Notes: generated from the letters alone by a model not told the origin. Numbered from the stretch's first letter, positions 33,356-43,325 are shown. The stretch is DNA of 64,000 bases from Gemmatimonadaceae bacterium (GCA_035533015.1 DATLUQ010000062.1:1-64000), one strand, 5' to 3'. Numbers and translations: made by a program.

Positions 33356-34665
33356 CGCACGCGGTGGAGTACGTGGAGCAGTTCCGGAAATTCGCGGCAA
33401 ACGGCGGGGGCGAGGCGCCGGAGTGGGTGCACGCGCTGCGCAGCTCCGCGCTCGAGCGGTTCACGCAGCTCGGCTTCCCGACCACGAAGAACGAAGACTG
33501 GCACTTCACGAGCGTGGCTCCGATCGCGGAGCGGCAGTTCCTACCGCTCACGGCGGTGAGCGGCGACGTGCGGCGTACCGACCTCGAGCCGTATCTCTTT
33601 CCCGACACCGACGACTGGCATCTGGCGGTGTTCGTGAATGGCCGGTTCGCGCCCGAGCTCTCACATCTGGAGAATCTGCCCGACGGGGTGCGCGTCCTGC
33701 CGCTGGCGCGCGCCTGGACCGAGATGCCGGACCTGGCCCGCCTCGTGGGCAGCGTGGCGCCGTTCGATGGGCAGACGTTCACGGCGCTCAACACCGCATT
33801 CCTGAACGACGGCGCCGTGGTGCACGTGGCGGGCGACCGCGTGGTCGAGCATCCGATCCATCTGATGTTCGTGACCGACCGCCACGCGGCCAACGGCGTA
33901 TCGTATCCACGCAATCTGATCGTCGCCGAGCGTCATGCCCGGGCGACGGTGATCGAGAGCTATGTCGGGCTCGGCGACGCCGAGTACTTCACCAACGCGG
34001 TGAGTGAGGTCGTACTCGAAGCCGGCGCCACCCTGACCCACACCAAGCTCCAGCGCGAATCGGTGCGGGCGTATCACGTCGGCACGATCGAGACCCGGCA
34101 GGGGCGGGACAGCCATTACGTCTCGTTCTCGTTGGCCACCGGCGGCGCCCTGGCCCGCACCAACATCGGCACCCTGCTCGGCGGCGAGGGGTGCGGCGCC
34201 ACGCTCAATGGGCTCTACATGCTCGACGGCGCACAGCACTCCGATCACCAGACCCGTATCGAGCACGCGCAGCCGAACTGCTTCAGCCGGGAGCTGTACA
34301 AGGGCGTGCTGGATGGCGAGTCGCACGGCGTGTTCAACGGCAAGGTGTACGTGCACCCGATCGCACAGAAGACCGACGGCAAGCAGACCAACAACACGCT
34401 GCTGCTGTCGGAGCGTGCGCAGATCGACACCAAGCCGCAGCTGGAGATCTTCGCCGACGATGTGAAGTGCACCCATGGCGCCACCGTGGGCCGGCTGGAC
34501 GACGTCTCGCTGTTCTATATGAAGAGCCGCGGCATCGGGGCCGAGGAAGCGCGGAAGCTGCTGACCTACGCGTTCGCAGCCGACGTGCTCGAGACGATCG
34601 AGAACGACGCCGTGCGGGACGGGCTGGAAGCGATGACGATGGCTAGGTTTACCGGGGTGGTGTAG
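33352..34665 (+). CDS. sufD: Fe-S assembly protein SufD, 437 aa
   Basis: Partner of SufB in the SufBC2D complex. The N-terminal helices contain GFPTTKNEDWHFTSVAPI, characteristic of SufD. The beta-helix core has FTALNTAFLNDGAVVHVAGD. The C-terminal conserved block is HGATVGRLDDVSLFYMKSRGIG with its His, then ARKLLTYAFAADVLE. GTG at 33352 overlaps the sufC stop (GTGA), which favours coupling and sets the start. Length normal. Confidence 0.96.
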
Positions 34666-34690
34666 CACCCCGCTGCCAACTGTAGCTCCT

Positions 34691-35152
34691 ATGTCCCTCG
34701 ACTCGCTGTATCAGGAAATCATCCTCGAGCACAACCGCAAGCCGCGGAATTTCCGCGTCATGCCGGATGCGAATCGCAGGGTCGAGGGCAACAATCCCCT
34801 GTGCGGCGATCAGGTGACGCTCTGGCTCAAGCTCGACGGCGACCGCGTGGCGGATGTGAGCTTCCAGGGACTCGGCTGCGCGATCTCCAAGGCCTCGGCC
34901 TCGATGATGACCGCCGCCGTGAAAGGCAAGACCGTGGCCCAGGCGAGGACGCTCGCGGAGCAGATGCACGACATGCTGACCGGCAGGCTCGATGTCGAGA
35001 AGGAACGCGAGTCGCTGGGATCGCTGGCCGCGTTGAGCGGTGTGTCGCGGTTCCCCATGCGGGTCAAGTGCGCGAGCATGGCGTGGCACGCCCTTGAGTC
35101 GGCGCTCGACGAGGGCAACGCGGCGGCCATCGTGCCGGGCTCACCCTCGTGA
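34691..35152 (+). CDS. sufU: SufU-type Fe-S scaffold/sulfur-transfer protein, 153 aa
   Basis: Zinc-dependent sulfurtransferase that accepts sulfur from SufS. The three conserved cysteines and the Asp are present: NPLCGDQVTLW, GLGCAISKASASMM and RVKCASMAWHAL. The SufU-specific insertion between the second and third motifs (KTVAQARTLAEQMHDMLTG) separates it from IscU. It lies 25 bp after sufD, and its stop overlaps the Rieske gene start (GTGA). Confidence 0.95.
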   Translation: MSLDSLYQEIILEHNRKPRNFRVMPDANRRVEGNNPLCGDQVTLWLKLDGDRVADVSFQGLGCAISKASASMMTAAVKGKTVAQARTLAEQMHDMLTGRLDVEKERESLGSLAALSGVSRFPMRVKCASMAWHALESALDEGNAAAIVPGSPS

Positions 35153-35493
35153 GCGACTTCCAGCCGGTGGCCGATCTTGCCGACCTGCCCGAGGGCGGGC
35201 TCATGGCCGTGAAGAACGCGGCGGGCGAGGCCGTCTGTCTGGCCAACGTGAAGGGTCACGTGTCGGCCATGGTCGATTGCTGCACCCATGCGGAGTTCCC
35301 GTTGTCGGACGGGGTAATCCACGCCGACGGGACCGTGGAGTGCGTGTGGCACGGCGCACGGTTCGACTGTGCCACAGGTGCGGCGTGCAAGGGCCCGGCG
35401 GTGGATGCCGTGATGACGTACGACGTGCGGGTCGAAGATGGGAAGATCCTGGTGGGGCCCAAGCGGCGCATCGGCGCCGAGGTGGCCGGATGA
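35149..35493 (+). CDS. Rieske-type [2Fe-2S] ferredoxin within the suf operon, 114 aa
   Basis: A soluble Rieske protein like the ferredoxin components of ring-hydroxylating oxygenases. The cluster motifs are CTHAEFPLSDG (CxH) and CVWHGARFDCATG (CxxH), and the fold covers the whole length. Its GTG start overlaps sufU and its stop overlaps sufS (ATGA), so it is made together with the Suf machinery. In several phyla such a ferredoxin sits in suf operons, presumably delivering electrons for cluster assembly; the exact role is not established. An oxygenase alpha subunit at 54.4 kb could use it, but that is speculation. Confidence 0.92.
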   Translation: MSDFQPVADLADLPEGGLMAVKNAAGEAVCLANVKGHVSAMVDCCTHAEFPLSDGVIHADGTVECVWHGARFDCATGAACKGPAVDAVMTYDVRVEDGKILVGPKRRIGAEVAG

Positions 35494-36734
35494 CGACCCT
35501 CAAGGCCGTGGCGGCGGCGCAGGCCGAGTTCGCATCCCGACGGGCCGACTTCCCGCTGCTCGCGAAGAACCTCGGGCTGCACTATCTGGACTCGGCGGCC
35601 ACGGCGCAGAAACCGGCCGTGGTGCTCGACGCCATTCGCGAGTACTACGAGACCGACTACGCCAATCCGCATCGCGGGGCGTACGATCTGTCGGCGCGGT
35701 CCACGGAGCGGTACGATCGCGCGCGGAAGCGCGTGGCGAAGTTCATCGGCGTGAAGGATGCCGACACGGTGATCTTCACGCGCGGCACCACCGAGTCGCT
35801 GAACCTCGTGGCGAGCGCCTGGGGGCGGGTGAACGTGAACGCCGGCGACGAGATCGTGATCACCGGCCTGGAGCATCACGCGAACTTCGTGCCCTGGCAG
35901 CAGCTGGCGATCGAGCGCGGGGCCGTGCTGCGGATCTGCGAGTTGACCGACGACGGGCGCATCGACCTGGCGCAGCTACGAGCGCTGGTGGGTGAGCGGA
36001 CGCGGGTCGTGGCGTTCAGCCATGTGTCGAACGCGTTGGGGACGATCAATCCGGTGAAGGAGATCGCGGCCATCGCGCGGGCCGTCGGAGCACTCGTGGT
36101 ATGCGACGGGGCGCAGGCAGCCCCGCATCTCGCGCTGAGCGTCGATGAACTGGGCGTGGATTTCTACGCGTTCAGCGGGCACAAGATGTGCGGCCCGATG
36201 GGGATCGGCGGGCTTGTGGGACGCCGTCCGATCCTGGAGTCGATGCCGCCGTATCAGATGGGCGGCGACATGATCGAGTTCGTGTACGACGACCGGAGCA
36301 CGTGGAACGTACTCCCGCACAAATTCGAGGCCGGGACGCCGAACGTCGCGGGTGCGGTTGGGCTCGCGGCGGCTTGCGAGTATCTGGGCGGGATCGGAAT
36401 GGCGGCGGTGCGGGCCCATGAGCAGGCGCTGCTGCAGATGGCGCAGGACATGCTCGGGGCGATCCCCGGCGTCAAGATCTACGGGCCGGCGTCAGTGGCC
36501 GATCGGAGCGGCGTGGCGAGTTTCACGCTCCACGGGGTTCATCCGCATGATCTGGCAACGATTCTGGATCAGGATGGGGTGTGCGTGCGGGCGGGGCATC
36601 ACTGCGCACAGCCGTTGATGCGAAGGCTCAAGGTGCCGGCGACGGCGCGGGCGAGCGTGTACGTGTACAACGACGGTCGAGATATTGCCGCGCTCAGGGA
36701 TGGTGTCACGAGGGCCAAGGCGCTGTTCGGCTGA
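35490..36734 (+). CDS. sufS: Cysteine desulfurase SufS, 414 aa
   Basis: A PLP enzyme that takes sulfur from cysteine and passes it to SufU. The fold-type I core is complete: TRGTTESLNLVASAW, EHHANFVPWQ, DGAQAAPHLALSVDELGVDF, the PLP lysine 232 in FSGHKMCGPMG, and the active cysteine 372 in RAGHHCAQPLM, both with SufS-type spacing. Residues 1-20 include a short extension before the usual FPLLAKNLGLHYLDSAAT start. The ATG at 35490 overlaps the Rieske gene (ATGA). It ends the suf operon 15 bases from the convergent wtpC gene. Confidence 0.97.
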   Translation: MTTLKAVAAAQAEFASRRADFPLLAKNLGLHYLDSAATAQKPAVVLDAIREYYETDYANPHRGAYDLSARSTERYDRARKRVAKFIGVKDADTVIFTRGTTESLNLVASAWGRVNVNAGDEIVITGLEHHANFVPWQQLAIERGAVLRICELTDDGRIDLAQLRALVGERTRVVAFSHVSNALGTINPVKEIAAIARAVGALVVCDGAQAAPHLALSVDELGVDFYAFSGHKMCGPMGIGGLVGRRPILESMPPYQMGGDMIEFVYDDRSTWNVLPHKFEAGTPNVAGAVGLAAACEYLGGIGMAAVRAHEQALLQMAQDMLGAIPGVKIYGPASVADRSGVASFTLHGVHPHDLATILDQDGVCVRAGHHCAQPLMRRLKVPATARASVYVYNDGRDIAALRDGVTRAKALFG

Positions 36735-36749
36735 CGAGGCCCCGCTCCG

Positions 36750-37793
36750 TCAACACAGATGCACCGCGGTGGCCTTGAGCGCGGCCACCACCGGGACGCC
36801 AGGCGCCAACCCCAGTTCATCCGCCGAACGCGTGGTGATCGCCGCCACCAACTCCACGCCCCCCGCCGCGACGGTCACGTGCGTCAGGACGCCGAACGAT
36901 GCGAGTTCCACCACCCGCGCGTCCAACTGATTGCGCATGGATGACTCCCGCCGCTCGGGAGAAAGCGCGATCTCGTCGGCACGGATCACGGCGTGCGCTT
37001 CGCCCTCGGGCATGTCGCTCACGGCGTGAAGCACCAGGGCGCCGCTCATGAATTCCACCACACGATCGGCCCCGTTCTCGCTCTCCACGCCGCGCACGCG
37101 GCCCGGCACCACGTTCTCGGCGCCGATGAACTCGGCCACGGCGGGCGACGCCGGACGCCGGAACAGATCGTCGGGCGAGCCCACCTGCAATACGCGACCC
37201 CGTTCGAGCAGCACCACGCGATGGCCGAGCCGTCCCGCCTCGTTGAAGTCGTGGGTCACGTGCAGCACGGTCATCTCACGCTCGGTGTGCAGCGCGCGCA
37301 CTTGGCGCCGCACGACGATGCGCGTCCGCGGATCGAGCGCCGCGAACGGCTCGTCGAGCAGCAGAATGTCGGGCTCCGTGGCGAGCGCTCGGGCGAGCGC
37401 GACGAGCTGACGCTCACCCCCGCTCAGCGACCGCACGTCGCGCCGGAGCAGCGCGTCGAGGCCAAACCGCTTCACCATCTCGGCGGCCAGCCGCGCGTCA
37501 TCGGCCCCATAAGCCACGTTGTCGGCTACGGAGAGATGCGGAAAGAGGTACGCGTGCTGGTACACGATGCCGATGCGCCGCAATTCCGGCGCCTGCTGGG
37601 TGACGTCGGCGCCGCGCAGCGAGACGGTGCCCGATACCACCGGCACGATGCCGGCGATCGTTTCGAGAAGCGTCGTCTTGCCCGACCCGGCCGGACCGAT
37701 CACCACGCCATAAGTGCCCTGGTCGATATCGAACGACATCTCGCGCAGAGCGAATCCGCCCACCCTGGCGGTGACGCGGTCGAGCCGGATCAT
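36750..37793 (-). CDS. wtpC: Tungstate/molybdate ABC transporter ATPase (WtpC/ModC), 347 aa
   Basis: The ATP-driving subunit of an oxyanion importer. Walker A is GPAGSGKTT near residue 34, the signature SLSGGERQLVALARAL, and Walker B DILLLDEPFAALD. The C-terminal third (about 235-347) resembles the MOP/TOBE oxyanion-binding domain (NQLDARVVELASFGVLTHV, later GVPVVAALKATAVHLC), which in ModC-type ATPases gives feedback by bound molybdate or tungstate. Its start overlaps the permease stop (ATGA). It probably feeds molybdopterin enzymes such as the hydroxylase at 24-30 kb. Confidence 0.9.
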   Translation of the reverse strand: MIRLDRVTARVGGFALREMSFDIDQGTYGVVIGPAGSGKTTLLETIAGIVPVVSGTVSLRGADVTQQAPELRRIGIVYQHAYLFPHLSVADNVAYGADDARLAAEMVKRFGLDALLRRDVRSLSGGERQLVALARALATEPDILLLDEPFAALDPRTRIVVRRQVRALHTEREMTVLHVTHDFNEAGRLGHRVVLLERGRVLQVGSPDDLFRRPASPAVAEFIGAENVVPGRVRGVESENGADRVVEFMSGALVLHAVSDMPEGEAHAVIRADEIALSPERRESSMRNQLDARVVELASFGVLTHVTVAAGGVELVAAITTRSADELGLAPGVPVVAALKATAVHLC

Positions 37794-38605
37794 CCTCGGC
37801 GCTCCGGAAGCGAATCGGGAGCGTGCACCGTACGCAGCACGGTGATGGGGACGAGGGCCAACAGCACGAGCACGGCGGCCACCGGCAACGCGCTCTTGAG
37901 TCCGTAGGCGGTGAACCGCTCGTAGCTGAGCACGCTCGCGACCTTCGGATTGTAGGTCAGGACGATGATTGCCCCGAATTCACTGATCGCTCGGGCCCAC
38001 ATCACGACACCGGCCGCGAGGAGCCCGCGCGCCGCCAGTGGAAGCGTCACGCGCCGCACGGCGCGCCAGGGCGTGTCACCCAGCGTGCGGGCCACCGCTT
38101 CGAGCCGTGGATCCACCCGGTCGAACGCTTCGCGCGCTGCGCTCACCAGCAGTGGCGCCGACACGAACATCATCGCGCACACGATGCCGGTGCGCGACCC
38201 CGTGATCTCGAGCCCGGCGGTGAGCATCGCCTTGCCCAGCGGGGTATCGCGGCCGAGCAGCAGCAGGAGCGCGATGCCAGCCACGGGGTGCGGCACGACC
38301 AGCGGCAAGTCGAGCAGCGCCGCAACGAGGCCTCGGCCGCGAAATCGCTTGCGCGAAAGCGCGTACGCCAGCGGCACACCCCCCGCGGCGCCGAGCAGCG
38401 TGGCCAGCGTGGCCGCGACGAGGGTGAGCCAGAGCGAGGCTCTCAGCTCGGCGTCGCTGCCGAGGGCGCGCAGCCCCTGCAGCCCCCAACCGCCGACGAT
38501 GCCGGCGAGCGGCGCCACGAGAAAGAGCAGCAGCAGCGACCCGCACGCCGCGGTGACGATCGTCGCCGCACGCTGTACGCCGCGGCCACGCTCAGGGCGT
38601 GACAT
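37790..38605 (-). CDS. wtpB: Tungstate/molybdate ABC permease (WtpB/ModB), 271 aa
   Basis: The membrane channel of the importer, with about six helices. The coupling-loop EAA motif is EAVARTLGDTPWRAVRRVTLPLA. The start MSRPERG at 38605 is taken because it overlaps the binding-protein stop by 14 bases; an ATG 17 codons upstream would extend into the modA-like gene. The N-terminal region is basic before helix 1 (about residues 15-38, IVTAACGSLLLLFLVAPLAG). The stop overlaps the ATPase start by four bases, so all three genes form a tight operon. Confidence 0.9.
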   Translation of the reverse strand: MSRPERGRGVQRAATIVTAACGSLLLLFLVAPLAGIVGGWGLQGLRALGSDAELRASLWLTLVAATLATLLGAAGGVPLAYALSRKRFRGRGLVAALLDLPLVVPHPVAGIALLLLLGRDTPLGKAMLTAGLEITGSRTGIVCAMMFVSAPLLVSAAREAFDRVDPRLEAVARTLGDTPWRAVRRVTLPLAARGLLAAGVVMWARAISEFGAIIVLTYNPKVASVLSYERFTAYGLKSALPVAAVLVLLALVPITVLRTVHAPDSLPERRG

Positions 38606-39548
38606 GCGCCGTGACCTCGGGTGGAGCGCCGGTGCCCACCAGCCGCGGATTGGCAAGCATGGTCACGAACGCCTCCGCCATGTCGCGCCGGCCCGTTGCG
38701 CCGAGCAACTCGGCCACCCAACGGCGAGCGGCTGCGGGATGCGGCGCGCTGTCCGGAATGGCGAGCGCGTACAGGATGGGCTTCCCCCGCATCGTCACGG
38801 TGTCGCCGTTCGCCCCACGGACGCGTACCGACGCCGCGGCATACTGGCCGGCCATCGTGGGATCGCTGAGATCGATGGTGACGGGGAGCGACACATACGG
38901 GAAGTGATGCGCCCGCGCCACCGATTCGTAGTCGATGATGTAGTCCACTTCGCCGGCGTCGAGCAGCGCCGCCAGCTCGGCGGCGTTGGGCCGCATGTAC
39001 CGTGGGCCGGCGTTGGCGAGGACGCGGGCGGCCAGTCCGGGACGGCGCATCGTCCGTTCGGCGAGCTGCAACATGATCAGGGCGCGGTAGCCCGCCGGCG
39101 CGATGGAAGGATCGGGACGGCCGATCGACACGCCCGGCGCGGCCAGCACGTCGGGCCAGTTGGCGGTGTTGATCCTGGCGCTGCCGCGCGACCGGTCGTT
39201 GTAGGCGATCACCATGCGGTTGTTGGCGAACGCCAGATACCAATGGACGTACTTGGGCATCAACGACGCAAGCACCTCGTAGTCGGCCAGCACCAGCACG
39301 TCGGGAATGCGGTGCAGCTCGGTGAGCTTGCGGGCGTGGTCCAGCGACCCGCCGATCTCGATCTGCGAAACCGTGCCGGTCGTTGCGGCGTAGGTATCGG
39401 CGAGCGTACGAAGTGGGCTGGCGAGGCTGGCCGCGGCGTACACGACCACCGTGTCGCGGCCGGCGGTCGCGGTGCCGGGTCGCGCCCCGTCACACGCCGT
39501 CGCCGCGGCGACGAGGAGCAATGCGAGGATCTGTCCGTTTCGAGTCAT
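38592..39548 (-). CDS. wtpA: Tungstate/molybdate-binding lipoprotein (WtpA type), 318 aa
   Basis: The extracytoplasmic receptor of the importer. The signal peptide ends with a probable lipobox (AATAC, Cys 19). The mature domain has the phosphate-like type II fold: VVYAAASLASPLRTLADTY, then DVLVLADYEVLASLMPKYVHWYLAF and NRMVIAYNDRS, matching the WtpA subfamily more than ModA. It should bind WO4(2-) and/or MoO4(2-). The first gene of the leftward wtpABC operon, it is divergent from the Na+-efflux-like ABC genes across a 77-bp gap. Confidence 0.88.
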   Translation of the reverse strand: MTRNGQILALLLVAAATACDGARPGTATAGRDTVVVYAAASLASPLRTLADTYAATTGTVSQIEIGGSLDHARKLTELHRIPDVLVLADYEVLASLMPKYVHWYLAFANNRMVIAYNDRSRGSARINTANWPDVLAAPGVSIGRPDPSIAPAGYRALIMLQLAERTMRRPGLAARVLANAGPRYMRPNAAELAALLDAGEVDYIIDYESVARAHHFPYVSLPVTIDLSDPTMAGQYAAASVRVRGANGDTVTMRGKPILYALAIPDSAPHPAAARRWVAELLGATGRRDMAEAFVTMLANPRLVGTGAPPEVTAHVTP

Positions 39549-39584
39549 GATCGCTAAGTATGGCTCGGGCCCGCCCCCGTGCGC

Positions 39585-39590
39585 TATAAT
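39585..39590 (+). promoter_or_regulatory. Consensus -10 for the NatA-like gene
   Basis: A perfect TATAAT lies 35 bases before the ATG at 39626 in the divergent gap. The -35 position (39562-39567) is weak. The leader between the -10 and the ATG is nearly all pyrimidine and has no Shine-Dalgarno. Confidence 0.5.
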
Positions 39591-39625
39591 GGTCCAGGCT
39601 CCTTCCCTTTCCTCCCCTCCCGTCC

Positions 39626-40591
39626 ATGTCTGATTTCGCGATCGACATCCGCCACGTGGTCAAGCGCTACGAGGAGCACGTCGCGGTGCGCGATTTCTCG
39701 CTCCAGGTGCCGCGCGGCGTGGTGTACGGCCTGCTCGGCCCCAATGGCGCGGGAAAGACCACCACCATCCGCATGGTGCTCGACGTCATCGAACCCGACG
39801 AGGGCTCGATCACCCTGCTCGGCCAGCCCGTGCGCGGCACGACAGTGCTGGATCGCGTGGGCTACCTACCCGAAGAGCGCGGCCTGTACAAGAAGATGCA
39901 GGTACGCCGCGTTCTGAAGTTCCTGGCCGAACTGAAGGGCGTGGACGGCCGCACGGCGGACGGGCGCATCGACGAGTGGCTGGAACGGCTGCAGCTCCGG
40001 ACGCCCGAGAAGGACTGGGGGCTGGCCAAGATCGACGAACTCTCGCGCGGCATGCAGCAGAAGGTGCAGTTCATCAGCACGCTGTTGCACGACCCCGACG
40101 TCGTGATCCTGGACGAGCCGTTCAGCGGCCTCGACCCGATCAACGCCCAGGCGCTCAAGGACACGGTGATCGAACTCAAGCAGCGCGGCAAGACGGTGAT
40201 CTTCAGCACGCACATGATGGACAACGCCGAGCGCATCTGCGATTCGGTGTGCATCATCGCGCGCGGCGAGAAGGTGCTGGACGGCCGGGTGGCCGACGTC
40301 AAGGCGGAGCACGGCGTGCGCAACGTGGCGCTGGCGCTGGATGGCGGGGCGCGCGATGCCGTGATGGCGGTGCTCGCCGACCGGTCGCTGGTGGCCAGGT
40401 ACGACGATGAGAACCAGTACTTCGAAGTCGAGATGGCGGCGGGCGCCAATCCGCAGGATCTGCTGCAGCGCCTGGTGCGCGGCGGCGCGGCGCTCAGCCG
40501 GTTCGAACTCATACAGCCGTCGCTGCATCAGATTTTCCTCGATCGGGTCGGCGCCACGGACGTCGAGCCAGGGATGAGTGGCCATGGGTAA
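39626..40591 (+). CDS. ABC transporter ATPase, NatA/YhaQ-like, 321 aa
   Basis: The ATP-binding half of an exporter. Walker A GPNGAGKTTTIRM near residue 38; signature ELSRGMQQKVQFI; Walker B DVVILDEPFSGLDPI; switch VIFSTHMMDNAERI. A C-terminal regulatory domain of about 90 residues (VRNVALALDGGARDAV to QIFLDRVG) is common to the NatA type (DUF4162). Its stop overlaps the start of the permease by eight bases. The family includes Na+ efflux and lipid or drug exporters; the substrate cannot be deduced. Confidence 0.92.
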   Translation: MSDFAIDIRHVVKRYEEHVAVRDFSLQVPRGVVYGLLGPNGAGKTTTIRMVLDVIEPDEGSITLLGQPVRGTTVLDRVGYLPEERGLYKKMQVRRVLKFLAELKGVDGRTADGRIDEWLERLQLRTPEKDWGLAKIDELSRGMQQKVQFISTLLHDPDVVILDEPFSGLDPINAQALKDTVIELKQRGKTVIFSTHMMDNAERICDSVCIIARGEKVLDGRVADVKAEHGVRNVALALDGGARDAVMAVLADRSLVARYDDENQYFEVEMAAGANPQDLLQRLVRGGAALSRFELIQPSLHQIFLDRVGATDVEPGMSGHG

Positions 40592-41876
40592 GACTCTCGT
40601 CGTGTTCAAGCGCGAGTACCTGGAGCGCGTACGATCCAAATGGTTCATCGTGGTCACCGTCCTCGGACCCGTGTTCATGGGCGTGATCACGGTACTCCCA
40701 GCCGTGCTGGCGGCGCGCGCGAGGTCGTCCCCGACATTGGCCAACGTCATCGTGCTCGACGCCACGAGCACGGACCTGGGGGCGCGCGTCGCCAAGTCGC
40801 TCGCGGCCACGGCGCCCACCAGTGCCGCACCGCGCGTGGAGACGCTGACGGCCGAGCAGTTGCCCGCCGCCGTGGATAGCGCCACGCAGGCGGTGATGCG
40901 CAAGGATGCCCAGGGCTATCTCGTGCTCGACGCGGGGACGATCGCCGGCACGTCCGCCACCTATGCGGGGCGGAACGCCGCGTCGCTGACCGATGTGGCC
41001 ACCATCACGGCGATGGTGCGGCAGAACCTGCTCGACATGCGGTTGGAGAAGGAGGGCATCGACCCCGGCCGGGTAGCGACGCTCACCGCCGTGAAGCTCA
41101 ACATGAAAACGGACAAGATCAGCGACAAGGGCATCGAGGCCGGCGGCGGCATGTCGAGCGTCGTGTTCGGATATCTCATCGCGTTCATTCTGTACTTCAT
41201 GATCGCGATCTACGGACAGAACATCCTGCGCGGCGTCATGGAAGAGAAGACGACACGCGTGGCCGAGGTGGTGATTTCGAGCGTCAAGCCGGATGCGCTG
41301 CTGGCCGGCAAGATCCTCGGCGTGGGATCGGTGGCGCTCACACAGGTCTTCGTCTGGATTGCTGGCGGCGTGGCCATCTACGCGTTCCGTGGCCAGATCT
41401 TCGCCAAGTTCGGCATCCCGGCCGCCACCACGATGAGCGTCACGATGCCCACCGTACCGCTCGCCGTCGGGCTGGCGCTGCTGCTCTTCTTCATCTTCGG
41501 TTTCATGTTCTATGCGTCGCTGTTCGCCGCCGTGGGCGCGATGGTGAGCAACCAGGAAGACGTGCAGCAGGCGCAGATGCCGGTGATGCTACTGCTCGTC
41601 GGTTCGGTGATCTTCATGACACCGGTGCTCGCCAACCCGGCGAGCACGCTCGCCAAGGTCATGTCGTGGCTCCCCTTCTCGGCGCCGATCATCATGCCGA
41701 TGCGGATGTCGCTCATCTCCATCTCGTGGACGGAGTTGGCGGCGACGCTGGCCGGCTTGGTGGTGGCGTGCCTCGTCGCGATCTGGGTGTCGGCCCGGAT
41801 CTACCGGGTGGGACTGCTCATGTACGGCAAGCGGCCGTCATGGGGCGAGTTGGTGCGCTGGATCCGCATGGCCTGA
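40584..41876 (+). CDS. ABC-2 permease, NatB/YhaP-like, 430 aa
   Basis: The membrane half of the exporter. Topology fits the ABC-2 family: one N-terminal helix after VFKREYLERVRSKWFIVV, a large extracytoplasmic domain (about 40-180), then five or six helices in the C-terminal half with the motif GQNILRGVMEEKTTRVAEVVISSVKPDALLAGKILG. The ATG at 40584 is chosen (a GTG at 40578 is also in frame); GGGATGAG lies just upstream. The gene ends one base from the convergent MFS gene. Confidence 0.9.
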   Translation: MGKTLVVFKREYLERVRSKWFIVVTVLGPVFMGVITVLPAVLAARARSSPTLANVIVLDATSTDLGARVAKSLAATAPTSAAPRVETLTAEQLPAAVDSATQAVMRKDAQGYLVLDAGTIAGTSATYAGRNAASLTDVATITAMVRQNLLDMRLEKEGIDPGRVATLTAVKLNMKTDKISDKGIEAGGGMSSVVFGYLIAFILYFMIAIYGQNILRGVMEEKTTRVAEVVISSVKPDALLAGKILGVGSVALTQVFVWIAGGVAIYAFRGQIFAKFGIPAATTMSVTMPTVPLAVGLALLLFFIFGFMFYASLFAAVGAMVSNQEDVQQAQMPVMLLLVGSVIFMTPVLANPASTLAKVMSWLPFSAPIIMPMRMSLISISWTELAATLAGLVVACLVAIWVSARIYRVGLLMYGKRPSWGELVRWIRMA

Positions 41877-43199
41877 TCAGTCGTCCCGCGTGGCGATCGT
41901 GGTACGGTAGGCGGGCATGCCGTACAGCAAGACCACGATGGCCGCCGACATACCGGCCACGTTGGCGATGGCCAGCGAATAGCGTAGCGCCGCATCGGCG
42001 TGGAACACGTGATCGGTGATCAGCGCCACCAGCGTCGGCCCCAACGTGGACGACACGAGGCTGAGGACGAGGAAGTAGAGCGCCGATCCCTGCGCGCGCA
42101 TGCGCGCCGGCACGATCTCGGCCGCCGACGCGCCGATCGCCCCCCACGGGAAGGCGGCGAAGAAGTTCACCACCACGAGCCAGGCCACGCAAAGGCCGGC
42201 CGTCGGCATCAACGGGTACGCGGTGGCCGAGACGAGCATTCCCACCGCACCGATCACTCCCACGCGGAGTGGTCCGTCAGTGTGCCCGCGACGCACGTAC
42301 CAGTCGGCCACACGCCCGCCCGCGAGCACACCGGCAACGCCCACGGTCATGGTCAGCGCGCCCTGCACGGCGCCTGCCCGTGTTGCCGTCCATCCGTACG
42401 TGCGAATGAGAAAGGTGGCCAGCCACCCGGCGATGCCGTAGTTCACCATTGCCGAGAACGAGAAGCCGAGGCTCGTGCAGGCGAAGCTGCGCCCATGGCG
42501 ACGCACGTAGGCAAAGAGCTCGGCCGTACTCGCGCCGTGCGCGTCGCGCTTCCTCGGCGGCTCCCGGACCGTGAAGAACAAGAGCGAGACCACCAACCCG
42601 GGCAGGCCTACGGCGAAGAACACGAGTTGCCACGGCCGCACCGCCCCGACCAGCGGCACGATCACCTGCCCGTGCGCCTCGAGCAACCCGACCATCGCCC
42701 CGCCGATCACATATGCCAACCCAGATCCCAGGAATATGCCGAGCGAGAACACGCTCATTGCCGTCCCCAATCGCTCGGGCGGGAAATAGTCGGGGATGAA
42801 CGACGTCGCGGCCGGCACGAGCGTCGCTTCGCCCACGCCAACGCCGATGCGCGTGGTGAGTAAGCGACCAAAGCTGCCGGCCAGTCCGCACGCCGCCGTC
42901 ATCACGCTCCAGATCGCCACCCCCCAACCCATGATCGCCTTGCGACTCGCCCGATCGGCCAGCCAACCAAGCGGCAGCCCCAAGACCGTATAGAACACGG
43001 AAAATGCGAGCCCCATGAGCAGGCTCACCTGGGTGTCCGAGATGGCGAGGTCGCGCCGAATGGGAACGACCAGCAGGCTGAGGATCTGCCGGTCCACGAA
43101 CCCGCCCACGTTGGCCAGCGTGAGCACCCCCATCACATACCATGCGTAGCGCGTGGAATGCTGGGGGGGGGCTGCGGCGGTGGATTCCGGTTGGGACAT
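41877..43199 (-). CDS. MFS transporter, Spinster-like, 440 aa
   Basis: A 12-helix major-facilitator carrier. Motif A between helices 2 and 3 reads GWLADRASRKAI, and the N-terminal repeat carries FVDRQILSLLVVPIRRDL and IGVGVGEATLVPAATSF, seen in the Spns/hexuronate-like group. A similar arrangement in the C-terminal half has AGGRVADWYVRR. The substrate is unknown. It is transcribed alone, tail-to-tail with the ABC permease. Confidence 0.9.
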   Translation of the reverse strand: MSQPESTAAAPPQHSTRYAWYVMGVLTLANVGGFVDRQILSLLVVPIRRDLAISDTQVSLLMGLAFSVFYTVLGLPLGWLADRASRKAIMGWGVAIWSVMTAACGLAGSFGRLLTTRIGVGVGEATLVPAATSFIPDYFPPERLGTAMSVFSLGIFLGSGLAYVIGGAMVGLLEAHGQVIVPLVGAVRPWQLVFFAVGLPGLVVSLLFFTVREPPRKRDAHGASTAELFAYVRRHGRSFACTSLGFSFSAMVNYGIAGWLATFLIRTYGWTATRAGAVQGALTMTVGVAGVLAGGRVADWYVRRGHTDGPLRVGVIGAVGMLVSATAYPLMPTAGLCVAWLVVVNFFAAFPWGAIGASAAEIVPARMRAQGSALYFLVLSLVSSTLGPTLVALITDHVFHADAALRYSLAIANVAGMSAAIVVLLYGMPAYRTTIATRDD

Positions 43200-43325
43200 T
43201 GGTGGGGAACGGGGTATGGGGCCCGGCGCTCGCTCAAGCTAGGTCGAGAGCTGCCCGGCACCAAGGGAGGCAGCGGGCCCCGCGGAGGGTATCCGGGCGA
43301 CCCGTCGCCGGGTTCCGCGGGTGGC